NCBI RefSeq assembly: GCF_000875975.1
Contig: NZ_BAWW01000008.1
Span: forward strand, 1-64,000
Length of the DNA: 64,000 nucleotides
Direction of reading: 5' to 3'
DNA from: Parachlamydia acanthamoebae
GTDB taxonomy: Bacteria > Chlamydiota > Chlamydiia > Chlamydiales > Parachlamydiaceae
Shown here: positions 9,212 to 19,800 of the stretch, piece by piece
How the letters are laid out: each line of letters starts with the position of its first letter
How positions within the stretch are numbered: position 1 is the stretch's first letter
Position numbers and translations under genes: made by a program
The notes under the pieces: model-generated
What the model was told of the DNA's origin: nothing
Databases searched by the model: none
What the model saw: the letters and a program-made list of their open reading frames with translations, nothing else

Positions 9212-9649
9212 ATGACTCATTCTCATCCATATATTCCCCCAGAAGGTCCTCCCCAAGATATCCGCTTAAATCCTGAAATTTATACCAAGATGGGCCAAGA
9301 ATGTATTTTCAAAATGCTTGAAGATTTTTATGCGGAATTGGAAAAATCAAGTATTCGCCCACTTTTTCCAGAAAATATGCAGGAAGCTTCGAAAAAATCC
9401 GCCGCATTCTTTGTTTTTTTGCTTGGAGGTCCCCCTCTCTATCAACAGATGTATGGGGCCCCGATGATGCGAAAACGACATCTCCCCTTTGCGATAGATG
9501 AACAGGCCAGACAAGTTTGGCTAAACTGCTTTAAAAAAATTTTAATCAATGCGGAAGATAAATATCATTTCCCGCCTGAACATCTCTTTAGTTTTGTCCA
9601 TTTTTTAGAAAAATTTTCTGGTTGGATGGTTAATAAAAAAGAAAACTAG
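9212..9649 (+). CDS. Truncated haemoglobin (2-on-2 globin)
   Basis: The 145-residue product aligns by eye with group II truncated globins. F39-Y40 matches the B9-B10 positions that contact bound ligand, FLLGGPPLYQQMYGAPMM matches the E helix and EF turn, and RKRHLPFAIDE includes the proximal His (H90) followed by the usual PF. W103 sits at the G8 position, diagnostic for group II. Such proteins bind oxygen or nitric oxide and often serve in detoxification. ATG 9212 is preferred over TTG 9182; AGG lies about ten bases upstream. It diverges from the hydrolase with 134 bases between starts, enough for two promoters. Confidence 0.82.
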   Translation: MTHSHPYIPPEGPPQDIRLNPEIYTKMGQECIFKMLEDFYAELEKSSIRPLFPENMQEASKKSAAFFVFLLGGPPLYQQMYGAPMMRKRHLPFAIDEQARQVWLNCFKKILINAEDKYHFPPEHLFSFVHFLEKFSGWMVNKKEN

Positions 9650-9711
9650 CGCATATACTAAAAATCTAAAAATATAGTATATTAATAAATAAAAGTATTT
9701 TGAGAGATAAT

Positions 9712-10962
9712 ATGACACCTATTATAAATTTTTTTAGGGAAGCAGCCTACTCTGACCATACATACCTCAAAGTAGATAAGCTGGGAGAGCTTTGGACTGT
9801 GCAAAATAAATCTGAAAGATCGTCTCTCAGAAAAATTTCGGCATACGCAAAAAAAATTCTAGAAAATTCAGATATCAAATTAGAAGATCGTAAGCAGTTA
9901 GCTGTTCATTTCAAAAAAATCGTGGAATCCTTTGAGAATAAGAAAAAAAGTACGCCCAAAATTCTTTTTTTGAAAAAATGGATTAGGAATTTAATCAAAA
10001 AGTACGAATTGGAAAAATCCTATAAAATTTTGAGAACCTTTGATCCTTCTTACACAAGAATTAAAAAGAAGAAAGCTAAAGAAATTTTAGCGCCTTACTT
10101 TAAAGATAATAGCGAACAAGCTGTAGACTTTTTACAAAAAGCTCCAATTGGGACATATGCTGTTTGGCAGCAAAATAGCAAGAATTTGATGCTCGCATTC
10201 CGAATTCCCTCGTCAAAGCACGGCTTAGTCATATCCCAGCCAGTGCCTTTAAATGCAAATTCACCAGCTGAAATCGAGCGTTTGACTACACCGCAAAATC
10301 AATTTAAAATTCTTGAAACAAATGGCATAGCTTATCCGACAACTCTCCAAATGCATGAAAATCTTCCTCTAGAAACTGGATGTTATAGCGTATTCAAAAC
10401 CAAGGGTTATGATGTTGATTATATCATGATCGTCAAAACTCAAGATGGGTTCGTACAGTTCAATTTAAAAAATTCCGAAGATGAGAGCCTGTTTCAGCAG
10501 ATTGAAAAAAATCTAACACCCGCGAGGCTAGAAAAAGCTGAAGCCCAAAAAGCTAATGATATTTATGTTGCAAATCACAAAAATCACATCGGATACGCAA
10601 AAATAAAAATGCTTGAAGACGGACAGTGGGAAGCTCGCATAAAAATGGATGCAAGTAACGATTACCTTCTTGTTAAGGATACGGAACAAAATGTAACACG
10701 ACTCAAAACTGAAGCTGGTTTTCGTCTATTTTTGCACGAAAAAGGCTATTTTTTTGACAATGAGGAAGACGCTAAAGCATATTACAAAGCTAAAAATAAA
10801 GATCTCGAGTTTGTTTTATGGGAGAATAAGGATAAAACAATCTCCATGTGGCCCCGTTTAGTTTTGACTAACTCTCTCGAACACAAACCTTATATCATCC
10901 TAGAGCATGAAGATATCCGAACGGGTATTCAACGCGTGTTTAATGAGTTTTATGATACATAA
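9712..10962 (+). CDS. Lineage-specific protein, first of a tandem paralogous pair
   Basis: No known family recognised; 416 residues. It shares its full layout with the neighbour at 11148-12428, for example SLRKISAYAKKILEN against SLRKISAYVKTILEN, and PKILFLKKWIRNLIKK against PKILFLKNWISNLIKK. Residues about 1-100 are basic and helical. The rest appears built from about four strand-rich units of 60-75 residues, each with a short helix and then a hydrophobic strand pair (APIGTYAVWQQNSKNLMLAF; LEFVLWENKDKTISMW). The first unit resembles the SH2 fold pattern but lacks the phosphate-binding Arg. ATG 9712 is chosen over TTG 9700; GAGAG lies upstream. A host-directed role is possible but unproven. 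Confidence 0.7.
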   Translation: MTPIINFFREAAYSDHTYLKVDKLGELWTVQNKSERSSLRKISAYAKKILENSDIKLEDRKQLAVHFKKIVESFENKKKSTPKILFLKKWIRNLIKKYELEKSYKILRTFDPSYTRIKKKKAKEILAPYFKDNSEQAVDFLQKAPIGTYAVWQQNSKNLMLAFRIPSSKHGLVISQPVPLNANSPAEIERLTTPQNQFKILETNGIAYPTTLQMHENLPLETGCYSVFKTKGYDVDYIMIVKTQDGFVQFNLKNSEDESLFQQIEKNLTPARLEKAEAQKANDIYVANHKNHIGYAKIKMLEDGQWEARIKMDASNDYLLVKDTEQNVTRLKTEAGFRLFLHEKGYFFDNEEDAKAYYKAKNKDLEFVLWENKDKTISMWPRLVLTNSLEHKPYIILEHEDIRTGIQRVFNEFYDT

Positions 10963-11147
10963 TTTTTATTGAAAGCAGCCAGGGCCATACCTTCCTTCGT
11001 TAATAAACCTCCGTGCAGTACCATCCATATAGATTAGTTAAGAACGTATTCTCAAGCAAAAATACATGGTTTTATAAAAAAACTAAGCATGAAAATTTTA
11101 ATTATGTTAAGGTATTCTAACGTCAAAATGTATTAATAAGGAATTAT

Positions 11148-12428
11148 ATGACATCGATTCAAGACACATTATATTTTTTTAGAGCCGTCACAAATTCTTA
11201 TAAGACAACAAACCACCAATATCTCAAAGTGGATCCTAAAAGTGGAAATTTTCAGTTTGAAAAAAAATCCAAGCGATCATCACTCAGAAAAATCTCAGCT
11301 TATGTAAAAACAATTTTAGAGAATCAAAATGTCGAAATTCAAAAACGTAAGCAACTCGCCTCTTATTTTAAAATAATCGTGGATTCCTGTGAGAATAAGA
11401 AAAAAAATACGCCAAAAATTCTTTTTTTAAAAAACTGGATTAGCAATTTAATTAAAAAGCACCAAATCGCTAAATCCAGAAATATTTTGACAAATTTTGA
11501 GAATTCATATGCTTCGATGCCAGCAACTTCTCCCTTTTTAAATGAACTTTCAAAATCTCCACATTTTAAAAATAATAAAGATCAGGCTTTGGACGCCTTA
11601 AAAAAGGCGCCTATAGGAACGCACGTCATGTGGCAAAAAGAATTAAATACATTAATATTTGCATTGAGCATCCCTGCTTATGAAAGTCCTATAATTACCT
11701 CCAAATCCATTGACTTAGATGAAAACGCTCAGACAAAAATTAATCGCTTAGCAGCTCCTGAAAATCAATTTGAAATTCTTTTAAATAATAAAATGGCTTT
11801 TACTTCAAGAGAAGAACTCCAGAAAAAAATGCCTCAGAAAAATAGAGCGTATGCCATCTTAAAAACAGATAATGACACTGATTACGAGATGGTCGTAAAA
11901 ACTAAGTACGGATTTGCAAATTTTACATTAACCCCTTCCGAAAACGAAACGCTTTTTGAGCTTATAGAAAAAAATCTCATCCCTGAAAAATTAGAAGAAG
12001 CTGATATCGAAAACTTAAAAAGAAACGATGATATGATCAGTAAAAACAAAAATCACGTCGGGCATGTTGCAGCAATACAAAATCCGGATGGTTCCTATTT
12101 AGTTTGCTTAAAAATTGATAAAAGGAATACCGACCATATGTTTGGGAATTCAACGGCAGAAAAAGTGAATGACCTGAAAACAGAAGCAGGCTTTCGTCAA
12201 TTCCTAAATGATGAAGGCTACTTTTTTGCTAGTGAAGAAGAGGCAAGAGCGAACTGTAAAAAAAACGAGTTCGTGTTATGGAAAAACCAAGATAAAACCA
12301 TCTCCATGCTAGTAGAAGACCCTGAAGGTCAATCTTATCTCATCTCAGATAACGAAGATATTCGATTGGGCATGCAAAAAGCATTTGAAGAATTTGAAAA
12401 AGTATCCGAAGTATTTTATGAAGGATGA
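11148..12428 (+). CDS. Lineage-specific protein, second of a tandem paralogous pair
   Basis: Paralogue of the upstream gene across its full 426 residues, so the pair arose by tandem duplication. The N-terminal basic helical region (SLRKISAYVKTILEN; PKILFLKNWISNLIKK) is the best conserved part. The C-terminal units include APIGTHVMWQKELNTLIFAL, RAYAILKTDNDTDYEMVVKT, NHVGHVAAIQNPDGSYLVCL and NEFVLWKNQDKTISMLV, which look like diverged copies of one fold. The ribosome site AAGGAATTAT precedes ATG 11148. The gene ends at a strong bidirectional terminator shared with the convergent gene at 12477. The 185 bases between the pair hold nothing else recognisable. Confidence 0.7.
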   Translation: MTSIQDTLYFFRAVTNSYKTTNHQYLKVDPKSGNFQFEKKSKRSSLRKISAYVKTILENQNVEIQKRKQLASYFKIIVDSCENKKKNTPKILFLKNWISNLIKKHQIAKSRNILTNFENSYASMPATSPFLNELSKSPHFKNNKDQALDALKKAPIGTHVMWQKELNTLIFALSIPAYESPIITSKSIDLDENAQTKINRLAAPENQFEILLNNKMAFTSREELQKKMPQKNRAYAILKTDNDTDYEMVVKTKYGFANFTLTPSENETLFELIEKNLIPEKLEEADIENLKRNDDMISKNKNHVGHVAAIQNPDGSYLVCLKIDKRNTDHMFGNSTAEKVNDLKTEAGFRQFLNDEGYFFASEEEARANCKKNEFVLWKNQDKTISMLVEDPEGQSYLISDNEDIRLGMQKAFEEFEKVSEVFYEG

Positions 12429-12435
12429 TTTTCTC

Positions 12436-12470
12436 AAAAACCCAACAGCTTTCTGGAGCTGTTGGGTTTT
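12436..12470. terminator. Bidirectional terminator
   Basis: AAAACCCAACAGCT and AGCTGTTGGGTTTT form a 14-bp perfect stem around TTCTGG, with A-runs and T-runs on either side. It lies between two converging genes, eight bases after the plus-strand stop and seven bases past the minus-strand stop. Confidence 0.9.
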
Positions 12471-12476
12471 ATCTTG

Positions 12477-13688
12477 TCAATGTGCTAGATACTCTTTTAA
12501 CATCTGGCTATTGAGAATCTGATTTTTTTTCAAATCGGCAATCGTTTTTAAACCCTTATTTTTCAACTTTTCCAGTATCCCTTGCCCGCCTTCATATTCC
12601 GTATCGCTTATTTCCCAGAAGAGCAAAATCGTTCCCACCGAACTTTCTAAGGTCGTTTTATCTAAATGAAATACCCGATTATAAACCATCTGGTAAAGCG
12701 AATGCTCAGCTGCAAGACTGCACTCATTTTTTTCTAAGCGACATTGCAATATTTTATAATCGTTTTTAAAATCTGAAAATTCTCCCCAGTCACCCGGAAT
12801 CCCTTCCAATAATTCAATAACAGCGTGTAAGGCTTTAAGAGTTTCCTTGACATGAAGAACTAAGGCCTCAATTTCTCTCAGATCGGTCTGCTCAATTTGA
12901 CGGCTCTCCAATTCATCTGCGAGATGTTCAAATAAAACATCTACCTTTTCTTTAATCGTCGCCAAATCTGCCTCAAACGCTTTTTTTTGATGCTGAATAA
13001 AGATGCTGATTCGGTTTTCAATTTTCAATATCTGTTTGAGCTCTGCGGTAAAAGCAACCAATTCCTCTTTTGTGAGTTGATTAAATAGCGTCCACCAAAT
13101 TCTTTCCGGCACGGATAAGCAAAAAAAACCGATATCTTCTGAATGCTCTTTCAAGCATTCCCTTATGATTTGTTTGACCTGCAAGGCATTGGCATGCTCG
13201 GCAAACGCCTTTTGCTCTTCCTGACTATACGTGTAAATATGCATCATAAAAGGCAGGGTTTCATTCACGCTTCTTTGCACTACCCCCGCAAAATACATTT
13301 CCGATTTTTTTTCTTGGGAAAAATTGATTATACGACTGACAATTTCATCAAAATGTGACAGCTCTTTACGTAAACTTTCCGTTTTTTCTCTTTCTTCTAA
13401 TTTTTTTAACAGAAGTGAGGAGGTGGGCGAATTAAATAGAGCCTTAGCCAATGCCTCTAATTTTGAAAAAATTTCGGGCTCAAAACGCTTTTCATATTTT
13501 TCATCCAAAAGAGTGTTCCATTCCCTGAATCGTCTGGCCAGCTTGACCGAAATCGAACCATTATCCTGCACTTGTGAACTATCCTCCACAAAAAGAGATT
13601 CCGGGGGAGAAGCTTCCTCAAATTGCAATAGAGAAGAAAACTTGGCTTGATAATCCAATTCGAGAGAAGATAAAGAAGGTACTGTCAT
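12477..13688 (-). CDS. Hypothetical helical protein
   Basis: No family recognised; 403 residues, acidic and almost wholly helical, with no signal peptide or membrane segment. Segments such as EALAKALFNSPTSSLLLKKL and LREIEALVLHVKETLKALHA suggest coiled coils. The C-terminus (ILEKLKNKGLKTIADLKKNQ) resembles a helix-hairpin-helix-like end. The frame is open to ATG 13802 (441 residues), but that start has no ribosome site, while ATG 13688 has GGAG eight bases upstream. An inverted repeat AAAGGATG/CATCCTTT surrounds that ribosome site. It sits 152 bases downstream of the giant gene on the same strand, and the two may be co-transcribed. Confidence 0.6.
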   Translation of the reverse strand: MTVPSLSSLELDYQAKFSSLLQFEEASPPESLFVEDSSQVQDNGSISVKLARRFREWNTLLDEKYEKRFEPEIFSKLEALAKALFNSPTSSLLLKKLEEREKTESLRKELSHFDEIVSRIINFSQEKKSEMYFAGVVQRSVNETLPFMMHIYTYSQEEQKAFAEHANALQVKQIIRECLKEHSEDIGFFCLSVPERIWWTLFNQLTKEELVAFTAELKQILKIENRISIFIQHQKKAFEADLATIKEKVDVLFEHLADELESRQIEQTDLREIEALVLHVKETLKALHAVIELLEGIPGDWGEFSDFKNDYKILQCRLEKNECSLAAEHSLYQMVYNRVFHLDKTTLESSVGTILLFWEISDTEYEGGQGILEKLKNKGLKTIADLKKNQILNSQMLKEYLAH

Positions 13689-13840
13689 AAAGGATGCTCC
13701 ATGTAATGTCACATCCTTTATTTGTAGAGAATTTGATCTTATTTTTGCAAAGAAAGAATTTTTTACAACTAACAGATTCTCATGCCTTTTCCCAATAATC
13801 ATATATGGTAACAGGGTGCTCTCCGTTCATTTTTTACATA

Positions 13841-16800
13841 CTACGCACAACGCTCCTTAATCTCCTTGACTTGTCCTTTTTTAAGAATGACTTCTACACC
13901 CAATTCATTTTGAAGAAGATTTTTACCTTCTTGTAATTTGTTTCTATCCTTGAAAATATTTAGCCAATTTTTAATGAGTTCGTGACACCTCAGTTTTTCT
14001 TCAGTCGTTTTCCTGAATGCCATAGATTTCACAATGAACGTTAAAAAATATTTCAAAACAGCTATTTCATAACCAGGCAGTATTGTGATTCTTGAAAAGT
14101 TCCGCAAAAAGCGGTCTAAAAGATCATAAAATTCTAGCATATGATTCTCAAAAACACATATTTCAGGAATCTTCTCTCTATCCGTATGAGCCGCACGTCG
14201 CCCTCCGGATACATCAATGATTAACTTCATAAAATCCGAATAAAATACATCCACATTGGCATTTAATTGGCTCACATCTAGCTTGTCACCTTCATTTAAA
14301 AATGCATAAGAAATCCCCAAGCAAATTTTTGCAAAGTAACTTTTTCCCGAATCTGTTTGAAAGCATTTTTTGAAATAAAGCTCAGATTCGATTAAAGTAG
14401 ACTTCATGGCATTAAAGAACTTTACTTTTGTTCCTTGGTAATCCTGAGTAAAAGAACTGTAACTTTCCCATTTTTTCCAAAGAATTTCGTAGCAATTCAA
14501 TAATAACTTGTACCCATGCATATTGCGCTCCTTTAGTGGAATCAGAGCAATCATCTCTTGAACATAGTCAAGAGAAGCAAGAGAGATTCTAAAGGATTTA
14601 TCATTTCCCCCCTCTGCTAACGAAACTAAATTTTCTAGCAATTGATACTCGATCAACGAAATAGCTCTTTCGAAATCAGGAGAACCAACCAACCCCTTTA
14701 TCTTCTCAATTTCATTAGTGACTTCGATAAATTTTCTTTCTGCGATCATTTCACTTTCAGGTGAAAAAGCTTTTCCAATAGTTTTTTGCCAGTAGTTAAT
14801 TTCAACCAATCTAAGTATTTCCTCATCAGGCGTGAAATCATTTCCTCTATTGTGAATCGTTTCAATAAACAACAAAGGGAAAAAAGCTCCCACAAAATTT
14901 GGTGATTTGTTCGCAGTGAAATCGATAAGCACTCGTTCTCCGAAGATTCGCATTTTTTCATAGAAAAACGAATAATTCCCTGTGAAAACTTTTGCACCTA
15001 AAGCTTTTTTGAGTAGCATTTCGCTTTTAGTCAAAAACTGGTTCTTTTCAAAATATTTAAAAATCATCTCAAAGGCATCTATGGAAATTTTTTGATTTAT
15101 TTTATAAAACGCTTCTGGAACGTTTATGAATAAATCCATGTCTTCATTTCTCTTGACCGCATTTAACAGCAAAGCCAAACAATCTAAAAGATTTTGTCCG
15201 CTACCTTTTGATAAAGTCTTACATAAGTTGATTAATAGCCTTAGGGAACCTTGAAAATCAGATTTTTTTATTTTTAAAAGAATTGTTTCTTTCATCACCT
15301 CAGTTTTCTCTATTTCAGAAAGTTCAAATAAAGAGGCTTTGGGCCAATCTAAAGCATGATATAAGAACGTAATGCAGAGTGTCTTTTTATCCAATATATT
15401 CAATTCTTTTTTGTTTTCTGATGGATTTTCAAGTTGATTAAAATAAGATTGCATTTTTAGCAATCCTTGGGGTTTCAAAATATCTGCATATTTCCCAAAC
15501 AATTTAATCCCTTTAACATGTGTATTAGAACGTGAGACTAAAAGAAAAACCGTGTTTTCCACAAGATTCGCTTTCATAGAATAAGGATATTTAGAATTTT
15601 GCATGCATGCTTTCAGATCTTTAACAAAATGTTTAACTAACTCCTGCAATTGAGCCCCAAACATTTTATTGAATAGGAGTTGAAAATTTAAAAAATATTC
15701 TTCAAACAAATCGTTAAGATAAAACGTTCTAAGATGGATGAAGAGATCTAGAGCTTTTTTGTGATGGCGAGAATCAGAGGCCTTTGCAAGTACGCGGAAA
15801 ATATCCCGGATGATTTCTATTTTTTTGGAATTTGCTAAACTCAATCCTTGGGGCCACTCATAACAAGAATAAAAATGAAACATTACATAAGATTGCTGTG
15901 CAATCGGTGCCGTTTCCTCTACTTTGAACATGGTTGCTAAATCAATCTTGCCTCCTAAAAATTCATTTAAGTAGATATATTGACTTGTTAAAGCATTCAT
16001 CATGTCAAAATATTTAGTTTCTTTTTCTGATGGATACCCTATTGAACCCATACGCACGAGCCCATTAAAAATAGGCTTTAATACGGCTAAAATAAGAATG
16101 TAATTTTTCTCTAAATTCGTTTTCATTAAAGTCGAATCAGAAAATAAAATATCTGCAAAATCAAAAATGCGTTCAAAGATTAAGGGATCGGAGACTCTTG
16201 GAATAGGCTCCTGGAGGTGTTTTTTCAGAAGTTGTTCATCTGAATTCAATAGTGATAAGAAAATTTTTTCGCTTTTGAGATGATTTGGCAGCTTTTCCCA
16301 TTTATGCAGGTATTTCTCGTGCTTTTCCGATTGTCTAATCCATAAAATAAAAAAAGCATCCAAATAGCGCCAAAATTGCTTTTCTTTACTAATAAAAGAA
16401 TCCTTATCAAAAAGGATGCGGGCAAATGCTTTTAAAGCATTTCTTTTTAAAAAAGCATTATTAAATTTCGAAAAATTATCATATAAGAAGTGTAACGATG
16501 TTTTGCAAGGATTATTCTTAAGTTGTCCAAGTATCAAATTGCAATTAAGTTCATTGATTTGGGCCCGGCTCAGAAATTTTTCTAAAACAGGGGAGCGAAA
16601 GAAATACTTTAAGAATGGGATAAAAGAATTCATCTTTATACAATTTAATAAAAAATGGTAAACATCTTTGCGATACAAAGAAAAAAATTGTATTTCTAAA
16701 TTAATAAGCTTGCTTTTGATTTTTTGGTGGTTATGCTTAAAGCAAGTTTCCATCACATCATAAATAAGAGTCGCTTTCGGTTGCTTCAGGTAAGCATCCA

Positions 16801-19800
16801 AAGCTTTTCCAATTTCGACAATCACCTTATGAACTTTAAAATTCTCAATGGATGAACTACGATCTAGTGCAAGAATAAGATTTCCCTCATCCGCAGTAGT
16901 TGCCTCTCCTAAAAATCTCCTTTGGAGAGCCTGACATCCTTGTATAAACATGTGTTGTTCACCATGATTAATGAGCTCTTCAATTGATTCTGGAGGAAAA
17001 TTTGGAAAGGAAGATTTATCATGAGAAACAACCTCATCTTTTTCAGAAATTAATTTAAGAAATCTACCATAAAATTCACTTTTTACAATTTCTAAACTAC
17101 CATCAAAAAAAGAAGTGAGCCCAGTATCTTTTAGCCATTCTTCAGGAGAAAAATCTTTATCTTTCAAAATGAGTGGCATGCAGTCATTTAAACAGGACCA
17201 TTTTTCCACTGGAAATTCTTTTAAAATATTCTCGTAGAGAACTTTTTTCTTAAATAAAGAGACAAATTGGCCGTTTATATTAGGAGATTCACAAAGAGCG
17301 ATTTTTTTAATTAAATCTTGCCAGTACAGGGGATTTTTAACTTCAGTCTGTGAAATCAATAAAACATATGCGGTCAATTGAGCATGTTGAATGGGCGCTG
17401 GCATATGCATAAGATGTTTTAATAATTCCTCGACACCCCTTCCTATTTGTTGGATGATGTTCTCTTTTCGGCTAATGATGTCAAAAACAAGCTGGAATTG
17501 ATTTTTTTCGAGACATTCGTCTATCAATAATTTCCAGATGAAATTTCCATTTTCATCCTTGCATCCTACGTCATAAAAACAATTAAAAATATCATGAAAA
17601 TATTTGTCATTACTCCATAGTAAACTGCGACTCCATTCACACACAATTTTCATTTGGCTATGAGATAGAGAGCGACGAGCTAAATAAATAATCCAATGAA
17701 CAGCAAAAGCTTTTTGAGAGTATTGTAAAAGATGGGATATCAGACGTTCAACAACATCAAAATCGAGGACGATTTTTGAATGATTTGCGACAATCTCTTT
17801 CCATAAATGATGAAAACCTAAAACCTCTTCTCGAGCAAGACAAGGGATCTTTAATAGAGTTAATGCTTCTTTTTCTAAGTACGCTTTTTTTTGACTTCCT
17901 ATTTCGCGGAAACTCTCATAAGAGCCCAAAAGCTGCACAAGGTCAAAAAAAGTTTGCTTCTCTTCTAATGACAAACTAAAAACAATCAGCTGAATATTAA
18001 ATACTTTAAAGATAGGCTCTAAAGATTTATCCTTTAGCTTGCAGCTAAGAAGCATTTTTATGCAATATTCAACTTCTATAGGATATTTACAAATTGTATC
18101 TTCTTCTAAAACCTCATCGAAAAAAGCCTTGAGCATTTCTGCGAAGTGGTTTGGAGTACGACTCATTGCAGTTTTTTGAAGACAATTAAAAATCCATACA
18201 TTTTTTTTGTTAGTCTCCTTCTGCAAAAGATCGTTGAAATCAACGCTAGCTAGAATTTTGCAAATCGCATCTAACAATCCTCCCTTCTGAAAAAAGGAGT
18301 GAGAAGCAAGGACTTTAGAAAAGAAAAACTCTAAAACATGTTTGCCGGCTTGTTTGTCTTTTCTCATAAGAGGTAATACTTTTAAAATACCTTCAGCAGA
18401 TCCTAAATACTGAGAGGCATTGATATCCTCCATGATTGCGTTTAACTGAATGGAGAGTAATTCCTTATGATTCAAGTAAGAAGAATAGGATTCAGACACC
18501 TGTTTAGCAACAACAACGCCTCTATCATCCGTGATAATAGCTAAAACAAGTCTTTTGATATGCTCAAAAGTAAGATCTGATTGAGGGAGTTTACATGCCT
18601 TATTCAAAATTTTGGTTCCGTAATCGATAGACCTTTTCTTTTCTTCTTCACTGACACTTGACTCTGCTTTAAGCAAATATTCAGCAAAACATAATCGATC
18701 TTCAAGTTGCCAAATTTGAAAAGTTTTCCCTTTATCCCACAATGCCAGGCTTTCCTCTATCTCTGCGTGTGTGATCAGTTCTCTTAACAGACTTCCCCAT
18801 AGATTATTTTCAGAGGCGTTTAATATTTTTTTCTTTGTCAGTAAGCATAGTAGCGAGTGCACATATACCTTATAACCTGAATTAAAAAGGATGTTGATGA
18901 AAAAAATTAAAATGTCATCGAAAGATTTTCTAAGAGGAGGCAGACAAGTTAGTAATTTTTCATTTTCAAAGAGAGGTTCAGCCGACTTTAAAAAATCGTA
19001 AATCATTTGAGGAGAATGCTCTTTTAAAATCAAAGACATCTCTAAAAACAATTTCAAGCAATTATCGACTTCTTTCCAGGTCGAAAGATGAACATCTCTA
19101 AAGACTTCTAAAGCTAAATGGATGTTAGAGGGCATTAGTAGCCGGGTTAAATGCATCGAATTTATCTTCGATCTGTCTAGATTCCAAACGTCTACAGCAA
19201 GACGTTTAGGACGTTGATCGCCGATTGAAGCTAAAGTTTCAATCCAAGCAGAGAAATAGTTTTCTTGAGCATGTAAATTTCCAAAAAGTTTTGTAGAGAG
19301 ATTTGCCCACGGCTCAATTGCTGAGTAAGCCAAGATATTTTCAAGTTGAAATTCTAAAAACTGTTTCCCCTCTTCATGACTCAACTGATGCACGGTTGGA
19401 AACCACTTGATAAGTGTTTGAAGATCAGCGGCTGTCGGATTGCATGTTTGGCATGCTGCTAATAAGTTGTAATTTAGGATCATTTCAAATGCACTTTTAG
19501 CAGATGCTTGTTTACAGATTTCGTCTAATAAAGGAATTAATAAGATTTCCATGTGCTTGACATAGCTAGAAAGCTGGGAGCCTTGTGAAGGAACAAAATA
19601 ATTCTTCGGCAAATAAACTCGAAAAACGTTTTCCAAATAGCGATCGATTTTTTCCTCTTTTGATAAGAGTTCTAAGCAGATTTTGTAACCCTTTATTGGA
19701 TCAAATCGAACAAATATCGATTTGATGCCTTCTTGGATCTTAATAGCAGGAATCCCTTCATACTTAGTTAAAAAAACCTTCATCATAGGATTTTGAAACT

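Noticed and set aside
16750-16900. Possible von Willebrand A metal site (LALDRSSS) in the giant protein
   Set aside because: DxSxS matches, but the following sequence is ordinary helical repeat with no other vWA motif, so chance is likelier.
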